Source: Bradyrhizobium sp. SZCCT0231 (GTDB taxonomy: Bacteria > Pseudomonadota > Alphaproteobacteria > Rhizobiales > Xanthobacteraceae). Taken from it: a stretch of 64,000 bases of DNA. The DNA lies in NCBI RefSeq assembly GCF_018130245.1, contig NZ_JAFCKP010000002.1, positions 186,001 through 250,000 on the forward strand. The letters run 5' to 3'. The notes under the pieces are model-generated. The model worked only from the letters and a program-made list of their open reading frames with translations. It was not told the DNA's origin and ran no database searches. The stretch's first letter is position 1, and the number at the start of each line of letters is the position of its first letter. The translations under genes and the position numbers were made by a program. Shown one piece after another: positions 26,001 to 34,848 of this stretch.

Positions 26001-28665
26001 CCTGCTCGACCTCGGCCGAGGTCATCTTGAGCTGGGCGTTGACGTCGGAGGAGACCGTCAGCAGCGACTGCTGCGCGGTGCGCGCGCCGGTCTGGATCGT
26101 CTCGCTGGTGTTGACGACGAGGTTGGTGAGCGAGCGCTCGGCGTCCTCGACATGCGAGCGGATCGCGGTCGAGATCATCTCGGCGCGGGACATCATGTCC
26201 TCGCTGGCCTGGCGTCCGCTGCTCTCGATGCGGCCGGCGACGGCCTCGACGCGCGAGCCGAGCAGGTCCTCGAACTGCGCCACGCGCACGTCGATGTCGC
26301 TGGCGACCGAGCCGACCTTGGTCTCGATGGCCTGCTGGATCTCCTGGAAGCGCGCCGTGACCGTGTCGGTCAGATGCGTGCTGCGGCCGTCGATGATCTC
26401 GGTGACGCCGGTGATGCGGCGATCGACCGCCTCGATCGCCTGCGCGGTGCCGTCCGTGAGCGTCGAGCTCAGCAGCGTGAGGCGGGTGTCGATCGACTGC
26501 ACGGCCTGCGAGGCGCCGTTGGTCACGGCGGTGGTCAGGTAGGTGAGGCGGGAGTCGATGGATTCGAGCGCCTGCGACGCGCCGCCGGTGAGCGTCGTCG
26601 TGAGGTGCGTCAGCCGCGTGTCGATCGACTGGATGGTCTGCGATGCGCCATCGGTCAGCGAGGTCGTGAGGTGGGTGAGGCGGGAGTCGATCGACTGGAT
26701 CGCCTGCGCGGCACCGTCGGTCAGCGAGGTCGCCAGCGTGTCGATGCGTCCGTCGATGGTTTCGGTCATGGACTTCGCGCGGGTGTCGAACGACTGTTCG
26801 AGTGCGGCGACGCGGCCGACGAGCTGCTCGTCGAAGGTCCTGATGTGGCCGTCGATCGTGCCGTCGAGGCTGGCGATCTTACCGTTCAGCGAGGCATCGA
26901 GATGATTGACGCGTTCGCCGATCGTGGTCTCGAATTGCACGAGGCGCTGGTCGAGCACCGCCGTGATCTTGCCGCCGTTCGCCGTGAAGCGGGTGTCGAA
27001 ATTGTCGACATAGGTCTTCAGCGTCTCGGCGATGTCCTCCGTGCGCTGGCCCATGCGCTCGACGATCTCGCCGCCGAAGGTCTTCACGGTGCGGTCGAAC
27101 TCGGAGATGTGGCGCGTGATCAGCGCGCCCAGCGTACCGGAGTCGCGGGCGAACTTCTCGACCAGCTCGGTGCCCTGGTTCCTCACCAGCTCGTCGAAGG
27201 CGCTCATCTGCAGCGACAGCGAATCGTGTGCGGTCTCGGTCTGGCTGACGACCTTGGCGACCAGCGTGTTGACGGTGGCGTCGAGCGCCTCGCTCGCCTT
27301 GTCGCCGCTCGTCATGATCTGGCCGGCGAGGCGGTTGCCGGCGTCGTCGATCTTGGCGGAGATGTCGTTGGAGCGCAGCTCGAGCTCGAGCAGCAGCGAG
27401 TCCGACGAGTTCTTCAGGGAATCGTGCACCTGCTCGGTGCGCTCGGAGATGCCGTCGACGATCGCGGCGGAACGCTGCTCGAACTCGCCGGTGATGCGGT
27501 CGATGCGTTCGTTCAACATCTCGTGGACGCGGTCGGCGAGATCGACGAACTCGTCGTGGACGTGGCCGGTCTTGAAGTTGAGGCTGGTGGTCAGCCGCTC
27601 GCTGGCGTCGAGCACGGCGCGCGTGGTCTCGTTGCTGGCTTCCTCGAGGCGGTCGAGCAGGTCGCCGCCGCGCTCGCCGAGCGCCAGGATCATGTTGTCG
27701 CCGGCATTGCTCAGGGCACTGGTGATGTGGGCGCCGCGCTCTTCGAGCGCGCCGGTGATGGACTTGGCAACCTCGTCGACGCGGGAGGCGATCGCGTCCG
27801 AGATCAGCGCGATGTCGTGGCGCAGGTCGATCTGCACGCCGGAGATGGCGCTGCGGACCTGCTCGGCCTGGCCGACCAGATTGTCGCGCTGATGCGCGAT
27901 GTCCTGGAGCAGGGCGCGGATGCGCACCTCGTTGTCGGAATAGGCGCGTTCGAGCGCCGCGACCTCGTTGGCGACCAGCGTCTCGAGCTCGCCGGCGCGC
28001 GCAATCGCCCGCTCGATGCCGTCGCCCATCGCCGCGACCTCGCGGCGGATGGCCTGGCCGACGGTGACCATGGAATCGGAGGCCGAGCCTTCCGGCTCGG
28101 AGAAGCGGATCGCGACCTGCGCCATCGCCTGCGCGATCATGCGCATTTCCTGGCCGCGCCAGACGAGGCTGGCGAGGAAGTAGAACAGCATGATCGGTGC
28201 GAAGAACATCGCGACGAGACCGGCGATGACGAGCACGCCGCCGCTCTGGCCCATGGCGGCCTGGATCGAGGGCAGGAAGCCGACGGTCAGCGCGGCGCAG
28301 GCGGCGAGCCAGATGCCGGCGAAGATGGTGGCGAAGGTGTAGACGCTGCGGGCAGGGCGGCCCTTCTGAAGCGCCTGGAGCAGCTGGCCGATGGTCTCGC
28401 GGTCGTCATTGGCGGCGCGGCGCGAGGTGCGCGGCTCCTCGACCGGGTCGAACACGGTCGCCCGCTCATTGGCGGCCGGTCGCGGCTCGAAGCTCGGCTC
28501 GTCGAAGATCGGGGGCGCGGGCGGCGGCACCGGGGGTGCCGTTTCGTTGCGCATCGCCGCATTGCGGCTGGTATCCGCAGCGGTGTCGCTGATGTTCAGT
28601 GCTTCCTGGATCGCAGAAAGCGCAACTTCTGTGGGGTCTTTGACCTTTTTCGGAGTGTTCGCCAT
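23017..28665 (-). CDS. Giant apolipoprotein-like coiled-coil membrane protein, Growth Pole Ring (GPR)-like
   Basis: An 1882-residue protein, the longest in the window. Residues 1-105 are disordered and Pro-rich; two membrane helices lie at about 107-130 and 143-168; nearly all of the rest is helical. Nine consecutive 44-residue repeats (about 861-1256), each close to AREAQSTLV...D(V/I)(E/Q)RTL..., are preceded by five 22-residue repeats (about 643-753) around SLTDGASQ. Periods of 22 and 44 are multiples of 11, typical of apolipoprotein-like helices. The C-terminal 90 residues form a separate conserved block. Size and layout match the GPR protein of Agrobacterium, which forms a ring at the growing pole of Rhizobiales; that assignment is inferred. 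The promoter region carries CtrA-type boxes and is shared with the divergent Hpt gene. Confidence 0.78.
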   Translation of the reverse strand: MANTPKKVKDPTEVALSAIQEALNISDTAADTSRNAAMRNETAPPVPPPAPPIFDEPSFEPRPAANERATVFDPVEEPRTSRRAANDDRETIGQLLQALQKGRPARSVYTFATIFAGIWLAACAALTVGFLPSIQAAMGQSGGVLVIAGLVAMFFAPIMLFYFLASLVWRGQEMRMIAQAMAQVAIRFSEPEGSASDSMVTVGQAIRREVAAMGDGIERAIARAGELETLVANEVAALERAYSDNEVRIRALLQDIAHQRDNLVGQAEQVRSAISGVQIDLRHDIALISDAIASRVDEVAKSITGALEERGAHITSALSNAGDNMILALGERGGDLLDRLEEASNETTRAVLDASERLTTSLNFKTGHVHDEFVDLADRVHEMLNERIDRITGEFEQRSAAIVDGISERTEQVHDSLKNSSDSLLLELELRSNDISAKIDDAGNRLAGQIMTSGDKASEALDATVNTLVAKVVSQTETAHDSLSLQMSAFDELVRNQGTELVEKFARDSGTLGALITRHISEFDRTVKTFGGEIVERMGQRTEDIAETLKTYVDNFDTRFTANGGKITAVLDQRLVQFETTIGERVNHLDASLNGKIASLDGTIDGHIRTFDEQLVGRVAALEQSFDTRAKSMTETIDGRIDTLATSLTDGAAQAIQSIDSRLTHLTTSLTDGASQTIQSIDTRLTHLTTTLTGGASQALESIDSRLTYLTTAVTNGASQAVQSIDTRLTLLSSTLTDGTAQAIEAVDRRITGVTEIIDGRSTHLTDTVTARFQEIQQAIETKVGSVASDIDVRVAQFEDLLGSRVEAVAGRIESSGRQASEDMMSRAEMISTAIRSHVEDAERSLTNLVVNTSETIQTGARTAQQSLLTVSSDVNAQLKMTSAEVEQALTAVGTGSANSILTSAREAQSTLVAASGEASNQIKGLAADVERTLSAAGSATAASILAGAREVQTTLVTASSDAASQVKALTADVQRSLSLAGTTTAESITAGARDAQSALIAASTETANQIKALSSDVQRSLTMAGTSTAETIMSGAREAQSTLVTASSDAASQVKSLAAEVHRSLSQVGQSTAETITTSARDAQSTLLAVSAEQTGQVRSLAAEMQRALATAGGATIEALTSGVREAQGSLISASTDAAGQIKSLTTDIERTLTAVGADTASTILNSAREAQISLTSTSADAASQIRTISTEIERTLSAATANATNDIQTSALNAQNALISASNEASSRVKSSSADVERSVLAASSSFGQAMTGKTDEIVTYVQQQADRLSNMIDAKRGALVDAIGSKTSQLTLDIDRVTSDALKSIETRGQAFSQTMMGNGSEVARTINAASEIATSAVGKSLKDLEQASRSAIDQSRQVSIAAVTEMQETSKILRTDTVALFERLREGNILLQEVLTGAHDNLNSLERALVTRVADFVSAMNDVTSRNGAATQNLEEQLNVFNSKTTKALQDLGELSTQFDKHGKALVEAAQVVEQSNKNTTASLAERKQALESLVTTIDLRTADLDQRLSRFTGLLDESLAAAEERARDIARVVAETAGAGSAAITRQFEVVRAASEEEHRQTIEAMHDIYRQTTDEADAMFKQSTEKFTNLVSSMKQMAFEMHNELEATRNELRRGVLEMPQEAAESTAQMRKVIVDQIEALAELNRIVAQHGRGLDVTTAGRASVAVQRQEEPMMAAVGGRATETRMRDTGSASTLPPPDLGMPAPSRRTEAPPVAPSSNDQGRDGWLSDLLNRTDANQGAPAGREAPRGRPAPAPQPQAPQASSNPLESLSLDIGRLMDRNLAAEMWDRYQRGENKAFTKRLYTPAGQKAFDEVARKYRADRNFKSTVDRYVAEFERLLDEVARDGRGPQELRGHLTSETGLVYTLLAHAAGRLG

Positions 28666-28843
28666 GTTCAGTCCGAGCCCTCGTTACTTGTACGCGTCCC
28701 CCCGCGAGCCCTGCGCGCGGCGCAAGCCCACAGACCGGATCATGCCGCTTGCGCGGATCTCCCAGCCGTCCCCACCCGGACGGCTTGTCCGCCAATTTCC
28801 GCAACATCCTATTGGCAGAGCGTCGCGAATGAAATGCCCGCGA

Positions 28844-28858
28844 TTAAGACAATCTTAA
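28844..28858. promoter_or_regulatory. CtrA box TTAA-N7-TTAA
   Basis: TTAAGACAATCTTAA is an exact match to the full CtrA recognition pattern of alphaproteobacteria. It is 179 nt before the GPR-like gene and 204 nt before the Hpt gene. Confidence 0.6.
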
Positions 28859-28984
28859 TCATCGTTAACAGGATCGCGGCGTAACGCCTTAGCAATAAAT
28901 GCAATTCTCCACCGAACCCGGCCGATTAAGGCAACTTTTCGTCAATAAACGGGCGGATGTACGTCAAACAGCCCAAACATTTCG

Positions 28985-28992
28985 TTAACCAT
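28985..28992. promoter_or_regulatory. CtrA alternative half-site TTAACCAT
   Basis: This matches the second CtrA motif type. It lies 70 nt before the Hpt start in the AT-rich core of the 396-nt divergent intergenic region (28666-29061). The rest of that stretch holds no gene that I can see. Confidence 0.45.
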
Positions 28993-29061
28993 TTTCATGC
29001 TTGGGTAAGGGGAACCTGACCGCCGGACCGGCGGCCGCCGTGCGATGCCGGGGCCTGCGCC

Positions 29062-29433
29062 ATGACGCCTGAACTGCAACGGATGGACTGGATGCCTTCG
29101 CCCCCGCTTGCACCCTACAGCCCGCTCGACCTCGATCACCTCTCCCGGATGACGCTCGGCGACACCGAGCTGGAACAGCAAGTGCTGGCGATGTTCGCCG
29201 AGCAGGCGGTCCGCCTGCTGGCGGCGATGGCTGCGATGCCGGCCGAGACCGGCGCGCTCGCGCACAAGCTCAAGGGTTCGGCGCGAGGGATCGGCGCCTT
29301 TGCGGTGGCCGATGCCGCCGCCAGCCTGGAGACCGCGATCCGGACCGGCCATGGCCGGCCCCATGCCTTCGCCGCGCTGAAAGAGGCGGTGACCGAGGCC
29401 CGCGCCGCCATCGAGGCGATCCTGAAGCCGTAA
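29062..29433 (+). CDS. Hpt domain (histidine phosphotransfer) protein
   Basis: A 123-residue single-domain phosphotransfer protein. The phosphorylated histidine is H68 in ALAHKLKGSARGIGA, inside a predicted four-helix bundle starting near residue 23. Such proteins shuttle phosphate between hybrid kinases and response regulators. It carries no other domain. It is divergent from the GPR-like gene and shares its CtrA-box region, which suggests a cell-cycle or polarity role, but its partners are not known. The hybrid kinase at 5.8-7.8 kb ends in a receiver domain and could in principle use an Hpt such as this. Confidence 0.85.
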   Translation: MTPELQRMDWMPSPPLAPYSPLDLDHLSRMTLGDTELEQQVLAMFAEQAVRLLAAMAAMPAETGALAHKLKGSARGIGAFAVADAAASLETAIRTGHGRPHAFAALKEAVTEARAAIEAILKP

Positions 29434-29462
29434 GCCGATACGGTCGGAGCCGGGCTCTAGTC

Positions 29463-29519
29463 TTTTGTTTTGACGCGTTTTCTTCCCGCAAAGCGGGATT
29501 CACTTCGCATCAAAACGCT
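29463..29519. repeat. Interspersed element (family I, TTTTGACGCGTTTTCTT), copy 1
   Basis: It shares TTTTGTTTTGACGCGTTTTC, the CACTTCGC core and the AAAACGCT end with the element at 37559-37617. It lies between the Hpt gene and the ferredoxin gene. Confidence 0.7.
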
Positions 29520-29598
29520 ATGGCGCCGGGCTGACCGACCCGTTATAGGACAGCCCGGACCCTCCTTCATTCCCAGCACTGCGGCAGCACGAGCACAT

Positions 29599-29919
29599 AT
29601 GGCCAAGATTCACTTTGTCGACCACAAGGGCGAAACCCGCACGGTGGAAATCGAGAACGGCGCAACCGTGATGGAAGCCGCGATCCGCAACAGCGTTCCC
29701 GGCATCGAGGCCGAATGCGGCGGCGCCTGCGCCTGCGCGACCTGCCATGTCTATGTCGACGAAGCCTGGCGCGAGAAGGTCGGCAGCCCGACGCCGATGG
29801 AAGAGGACATGCTCGACTTCGGCTTCGACGTGCGCCCGAATTCGCGCCTGTCTTGCCAGATCAAGGTTTCCGACGAGCTCGACGGTCTCGTCGTGGCAAC
29901 GCCGGAACGCCAGGCCTGA
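29599..29919 (+). CDS. [2Fe-2S] ferredoxin (adrenodoxin type)
   Basis: A 106-residue plant/adrenodoxin-type ferredoxin. Cluster ligands are C40, C46 and C49 in [12 protein letters not shown], plus C86 in LSCQIKV; C44 is an extra cysteine often seen in this group. Vertebrate-type ferredoxins like this serve Fe-S cluster assembly or cytochrome P450 systems. A ferredoxin-NADP reductase gene lies 0.7 kb downstream on the same strand, a natural electron donor, though a thioesterase gene on the other strand separates them. The start at 29599 ([11 protein letters not shown]) fits the family. Confidence 0.9.
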   Translation: MAKIHFVDHKGETRTVEIENGATVMEAAIRNSVPGIEAECGGACACATCHVYVDEAWREKVGSPTPMEEDMLDFGFDVRPNSRLSCQIKVSDELDGLVVATPERQA

Positions 29920-29960
29920 TCGCCAAGCCTGATTGCCAAGCCTGATCGTCTCTAGATACG

Positions 29961-30452
29961 CTAGATGCCCGGCGGCACGACCTCAATGCCGCGCTTGTGC
30001 CAGCGTCTGAGCTTCTCGATCACCTCTGCGGTCAGCGGCGCGGGTCGCCGCGTCGCCTCATCGAGCAAGACGCCGACCGACGTCGCCGACGCGACGCACT
30101 TTCCTTGCGAGAACACGACCTGCTCGAAGGTCACCGACGTTCGTCCGAGCTTCACCACGCCGAGGCCGAGCTCGATCGTGTTCGGCCAATGCAGCTCGGC
30201 GCGGAAATGGATGTCGAGCCGCACCATGATCCAGGCGAGTCCCGGCGGCGTCAGGCCGTATTCCGGAAGCTTCATCAGCGTGACGCGGCCGGTCTCGAAA
30301 TAAGTCGCGTAGACAGCATTGTTGACGTGCTGGTTGGGATCGAGATCGCCGAAGCGGACATTGTCGCTGAGGCGGTAGGGATAGTCTTCCAGGCGCGGCG
30401 TCGTATCGAGGCGGCTTGGTGCGTTCACCGATTGATCTCCGTCATGTCGCAT
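29961..30452 (-). CDS. Acyl-CoA thioesterase, hot-dog fold (4-hydroxybenzoyl-CoA thioesterase-like)
   Basis: A 163-residue hot-dog fold protein. The RFGDLDPNQHVNNAVYATYFE segment (about residues 34-54) contains the conserved D-x-N-x-H-x-N-N active-site pattern of the YbgC/FcbC group, which hydrolyses acyl-CoA or acyl-ACP thioesters. The substrate cannot be inferred. The start at 30452 has only a weak ribosome site, and an alternative initiation downstream is possible. It is divergent from the ferredoxin-NADP reductase gene (159-nt gap). Confidence 0.82.
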   Translation of the reverse strand: MRHDGDQSVNAPSRLDTTPRLEDYPYRLSDNVRFGDLDPNQHVNNAVYATYFETGRVTLMKLPEYGLTPPGLAWIMVRLDIHFRAELHWPNTIELGLGVVKLGRTSVTFEQVVFSQGKCVASATSVGVLLDEATRRPAPLTAEVIEKLRRWHKRGIEVVPPGI

Positions 30453-30602
30453 CCCGTTACAGCCCAGTTATTCTGACCCGGCAAGTGGGGGCGGCCGCGG
30501 GGGCGATCCCGCTTTTATGCCTTCCCTGTTCCATCCCCGTTGGCTAGACAGGCAGGGTCACCTCTGCCCAAAGGGCTCCGTCCAACCGATAACGACCGAT
30601 AA

Positions 30603-31640
<1,038 letters not shown>

Positions 31641-31744
31641 CGGAACGCAGCGGGGGGCGATGCCCCATGTTTCTGGTGCTGGAACCGTTCGCGAAATCGC
31701 CGTAGTCTGCGGCCATTCCGGTCGTGGAATAGCAAGGTGATCTA

Positions 31745-32332
31745 ATGCGGAATTTTTCCAGCTTTCGGCTGCTCTCCTTCCTGGCGTTCGCATTGTCGCT
31801 CGCGACGGTGACGCCGTGTGTGGCGCAGACCGCCGAGCCCACGGCGGCGGGCCTCTGGCAGAAGGTCGAAGACGGCAGGACAGTCGGATGGTTCCTCTTC
31901 GTCGATCGCAACGGCGTCTTCGAAGGCGTGATCGCCAAGACCTTCCCGCGGCCAACCGACAATCCGAACGAGGTCTGCTCCAAGTGCACCGACGATCGCA
32001 AGAACGCGCCGGTGCTCGGCATTTCGTTCGTCCGCAACATGAAGCGCGAAGGATTGAAGTACGAGGGCGGCAACGTGCTTAATCCGCGCGACGGTCAGAT
32101 CTGGAAGGCCAACATGCGGGTCAGCCCCGACGGCCAGACCCTGACGCTGCGCGGCTATCTCGGTTTCGCACTGCTCGGCAAGGATGAGACCTGGGCGCGC
32201 CTGCCGGATGCCTACATGGCCCAGGTGGATCCTGCCATCGTGGCAAAATACCTGCCCGCGCAGGCTGCCGCCGCGAAGCCGCCGGCGCCCGCGGCGAAGA
32301 AGGGCGGCGCGATGGCGCCGGCGAAGCAGTAA
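31745..32332 (+). CDS. DUF2147 domain-containing secreted protein
   Basis: A 195-residue exported protein. Residues 1-28 form a signal peptide ending CVAQT. The DUF2147 domain covers about 35-150, with [17 protein letters not shown], the [15 protein letters not shown] cysteine pair, DGQIWKANM and [18 protein letters not shown]. The C-terminal 30 residues are an Ala/Pro/Lys tail. DUF2147 proteins are periplasmic and uncharacterised; the lipocalin-like strand pattern suggests ligand binding. The gene appears to have its own promoter in the 104-nt upstream gap. Confidence 0.85.
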   Translation: MRNFSSFRLLSFLAFALSLATVTPCVAQTAEPTAAGLWQKVEDGRTVGWFLFVDRNGVFEGVIAKTFPRPTDNPNEVCSKCTDDRKNAPVLGISFVRNMKREGLKYEGGNVLNPRDGQIWKANMRVSPDGQTLTLRGYLGFALLGKDETWARLPDAYMAQVDPAIVAKYLPAQAAAAKPPAPAAKKGGAMAPAKQ

Positions 32333-32613
32333 GGGCGTACGTCGCGCACTGCGCGGCCTCAATAGCTCTAGCTTTGGCGCAGGGTCCTTCCCCGCCACCG
32401 GGTCTCCAGCCTGTGCGGCCATCTTCGCCGAGAGGCGAACACGTGCCAGACCCGCTCCAGTAGTTCCCCGGAATGCGCGCTGGCGCTGGATTTGCATAGC
32501 TGTCGGCAAAGCTGCTGGGGGAGCGAGTCGCCGTCTCCACGCCTGCCGCGCACCATGCGGAGGGCGGACGGCAGCGTTTGCCCCGCGGCGATCACTTCGA
32601 CCGCGGAGACAAC

Positions 32614-32967
32614 ATGAGAGCAATATCGTGTGCCGCCACGCTGCTGGGATCGATGGCGCTATTGGCTACAGCGGCGTTGGCGCGCGACGACGGCCGCTAC
32701 GCCAACTCGCCATTAAAACCCTGGTTCGAGAGCCTGCATAGCGAATTCGGGCAATGCTGCTCCGATGCCGACGGCTACGTCATTGCCGACGTCGATTGGG
32801 AGTCCGATCGCGGTCACTACCGCGTGCGCATCGACGACGAATGGGTCGTGGTGCCCGACGGTGCGGTGATCACCGTGCCGAACAAGATCGGCCGCACCAT
32901 GGTGTGGAAGCACTATGTCGACGGCCATCCCCGCGTGCGCTGCTTCATGCCGGGCAGCATGACGTAG
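32614..32967 (+). CDS. Small secreted protein with four conserved-looking cysteines, hypothetical
   Basis: A 117-residue exported protein. The signal peptide spans residues 1-23 (cleavage near ALAR). The mature part has SEFGQCCSDADGYVIADVDWE, a basic beta-rich middle, the WVVVPDGAVITVPNKIGR segment and a C-terminal RCFMPGSM. The CC pair and the late cysteine could pair by disulfide. I recognise the pattern from rhizobial hypothetical proteins but know of no function. The start at 32614 follows GCGGAGAC. The 281-nt stretch before it (32333-32613) shows no other gene or clear signal. Confidence 0.7.
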   Translation: MRAISCAATLLGSMALLATAALARDDGRYANSPLKPWFESLHSEFGQCCSDADGYVIADVDWESDRGHYRVRIDDEWVVVPDGAVITVPNKIGRTMVWKHYVDGHPRVRCFMPGSMT

Positions 32968-32976
32968 GCGTGCGTG

Positions 32977-33014
32977 CCATTCCGGTCGGCGCGGAGCGCC
33001 GAGCCCGGAATGAC
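32977..33014. repeat. Short hairpin repeat (family H relative)
   Basis: CATTCCGG and CCGGAATG arms flank a second inner hairpin CGGCGC/GCGCCG. It follows the small Cys-rich protein gene and may act as its 3' stem-loop. Confidence 0.6.
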
Positions 33015-33024
33015 AAAGCGAAGC

Positions 33025-33294
33025 TTAGTGTGCCTGGCTTTCCGAACCCGCGCTCGCGAGCTGCTTGATCCGCGGCGACAGCACCGACACCTGCGCGGGC
33101 GAGGCGGGCATGCCGGCGACGGTCATCGCAGGGCTTGCCGACTGCTCCTCGACGCCGGCGCCGCCGAGCACCTGCACCTGCGTCGCCGTGATCGGAAACG
33201 ACGTCACTTCGTAAGAGGGGAGCTCAGCGGCGAGCGCGGTGGCCGAGCTCGCAATCATGGCGCCGGCAACGGCAATCATCGAGAGAACACGCAT
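33025..33294 (-). CDS. Small exported protein, hypothetical
   Basis: An 89-residue protein with a clear signal peptide (MRVLSMIAVAGAMIASSATALAA) and a short mature part rich in V, Q, S and A (for example FPITATQVQVLGG, SPAQVSVLSPRIKQLA). No domain is recognised. The start at 33294 is taken from the signal peptide; a longer frame to 33372 has no signal. It lies 189 nt downstream of the sensor kinase gene on the same strand, and could be its last co-transcribed gene or a separate unit. Confidence 0.6.
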   Translation of the reverse strand: MRVLSMIAVAGAMIASSATALAAELPSYEVTSFPITATQVQVLGGAGVEEQSASPAMTVAGMPASPAQVSVLSPRIKQLASAGSESQAH

Positions 33295-33483
33295 TGGAAA
33301 ATCTCCGTGGAAGATGTCAATCGGAGGTTTGGTCGCCTCGATGCCGAAACAGGTTCGCTCGCATGCGAACATTCCCGTCGCCTTCGGCGCAGATATTGGT
33401 TGCTTGATGCGAAAGGACGAAACGCGGAAGAAGTTTTTCGCACCAATGTTTCCGGACGGTTTCGCCGAAGCGCCGATGCCCGC

Positions 33484-34848
33484 CTAACGCTCTTGCAGGT
33501 CAAGCTGCGGAGATTTGACCGAGGCGGCGGCCGCAGGAAAGCGCAGGCGCATCGTCGTGCCGCAGCCGGGCGCGGAAGCGACGATCAATTCGCCGCCGTG
33601 AGCGGCCATGATCTCGCGGACGATCGACAGGCCGAGGCCCGCGCCGTTGCCGGCGGCGTTGCCGGTTTGAAACGGCTCGGTCAGCCCGTGTTCGGCGCCA
33701 TCGGGCAGGCCCGCGCCGTCGTCGTGAATCGAGATGCCATCGCTACCGAGCGTGGCGACGATGCGCCGCGCGCCATGGGCGTGGATGAGCGCGTTGCCGA
33801 CGAGATTGGCAAGCGCGCTGCGGACCGCAGCGTCCACGCCCTGCACCATGAATGGACCTTTCCCGTCCTGCTCCAGCGCAAGCTCGATGCCGGCGTCCAG
33901 CGCCGAGGGGCCGAAATCGGCCAGCACATCCAGCGTGATCTGGGCAAGATCGATCGGCCGCTTCGCGATCGCATGATTTTGCAGGCGCGCGAGGTCGAGC
34001 ATGGCCGAGACCAGCGAGGTGAGACGGCGGACGTCGCGCACCAGCTCGGCCTTCAGGGCCGGATCGGGCACGTCGTCGATCTTGGCGCGCAGCAGCGTCA
34101 GCGGCGTACGGAGCTGATGGGCGGCATTGCCGAGGAAGCGGCGCTGCATCCGGATATAGGCGTCGATCTCGCCGAAAGCTCGGTTCAGCGCCTCGACCAG
34201 GGGCTTCAACTCGGAGGGGACCTCCGACAAGGATATCAGGCCTTGTGGCGCCGACGGATCGATCGCGAGCGCGCGGCGTGCGACCCGTTCGATGCCGCGC
34301 GAGACGAAACGTGCAGCAAGCGCCGAGCCGATGGCGACGGTCGCCGCAAAGGCCAGCGCCACCAGCAGGATCGAAGAAATCCTGTTGACAAGGAAGTTCC
34401 CGGCCATTCGTCCGAAGCGGACCTGAGGCTCGCCGACCATCGTCGTGAGCTGCAAGGAGCCCCGTTGCGCAACGGCGAGACAGAACGTGCTCTTTTGGTC
34501 GTGGGTGCTGAAGACGGACAGGCCGACCGGCCCGCGATAGGGGAATGCGAAGGGGAGAGGCGGCCGGTGCTCGCTCCCGTACTCGCTGACGAGATCGCCG
34601 ATGGATACGACGTACCAGAGGTTTGGACTGTCGGCCTTCAATTCCTCGAGCGCGGGAGTCGGACGTATCGTCAGGTTTTGCCCATCGGTATCAGTGGCAC
34701 GATCGAGAACGGCGGCCACGACCCGGCAGGCTCTGAACTCGCGTTCCTCCAACGGGTACCTCGAGACGAAGATCGCGACCATGATCAGAAAGATCGCTGT
34801 GGCGGCGATGCCGAGCGAGAACGCAAAGGTTCGGGCGATCGACCTCAT
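33484..34848 (-). CDS. Two-component sensor histidine kinase
   Basis: A 454-residue membrane kinase. Helices at about 9-29 and 158-180 bracket a periplasmic sensor of about 125 residues; a HAMP-like segment follows (about 180-232). The phosphorylated histidine is H244 in NAAHQLRTPLTLL; the ATPase domain has the N-box NLVGNALIHA, the DDGAGLPDG G1 box and GAGLGLSIV G2 box. The start overlaps the response regulator stop by four bases (ATGA), so the pair is translationally coupled. The divergent MipA/OmpV gene is a probable target. The sensed signal is unknown. Confidence 0.9.
   Translation of the reverse strand: MRSIARTFAFSLGIAATAIFLIMVAIFVSRYPLEEREFRACRVVAAVLDRATDTDGQNLTIRPTPALEELKADSPNLWYVVSIGDLVSEYGSEHRPPLPFAFPYRGPVGLSVFSTHDQKSTFCLAVAQRGSLQLTTMVGEPQVRFGRMAGNFLVNRISSILLVALAFAATVAIGSALAARFVSRGIERVARRALAIDPSAPQGLISLSEVPSELKPLVEALNRAFGEIDAYIRMQRRFLGNAAHQLRTPLTLLRAKIDDVPDPALKAELVRDVRRLTSLVSAMLDLARLQNHAIAKRPIDLAQITLDVLADFGPSALDAGIELALEQDGKGPFMVQGVDAAVRSALANLVGNALIHAHGARRIVATLGSDGISIHDDGAGLPDGAEHGLTEPFQTGNAAGNGAGLGLSIVREIMAAHGGELIVASAPGCGTTMRLRFPAAAASVKSPQLDLQER

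Noticed and set aside
24268-28884. 1538-codon open frame on the plus strand opposite the giant coiled-coil gene
   Set aside because: It mirrors the other strand's codon pattern at high GC, has no domain, and the opposite frame has clear repeats, membrane helices and a ribosome-site context.
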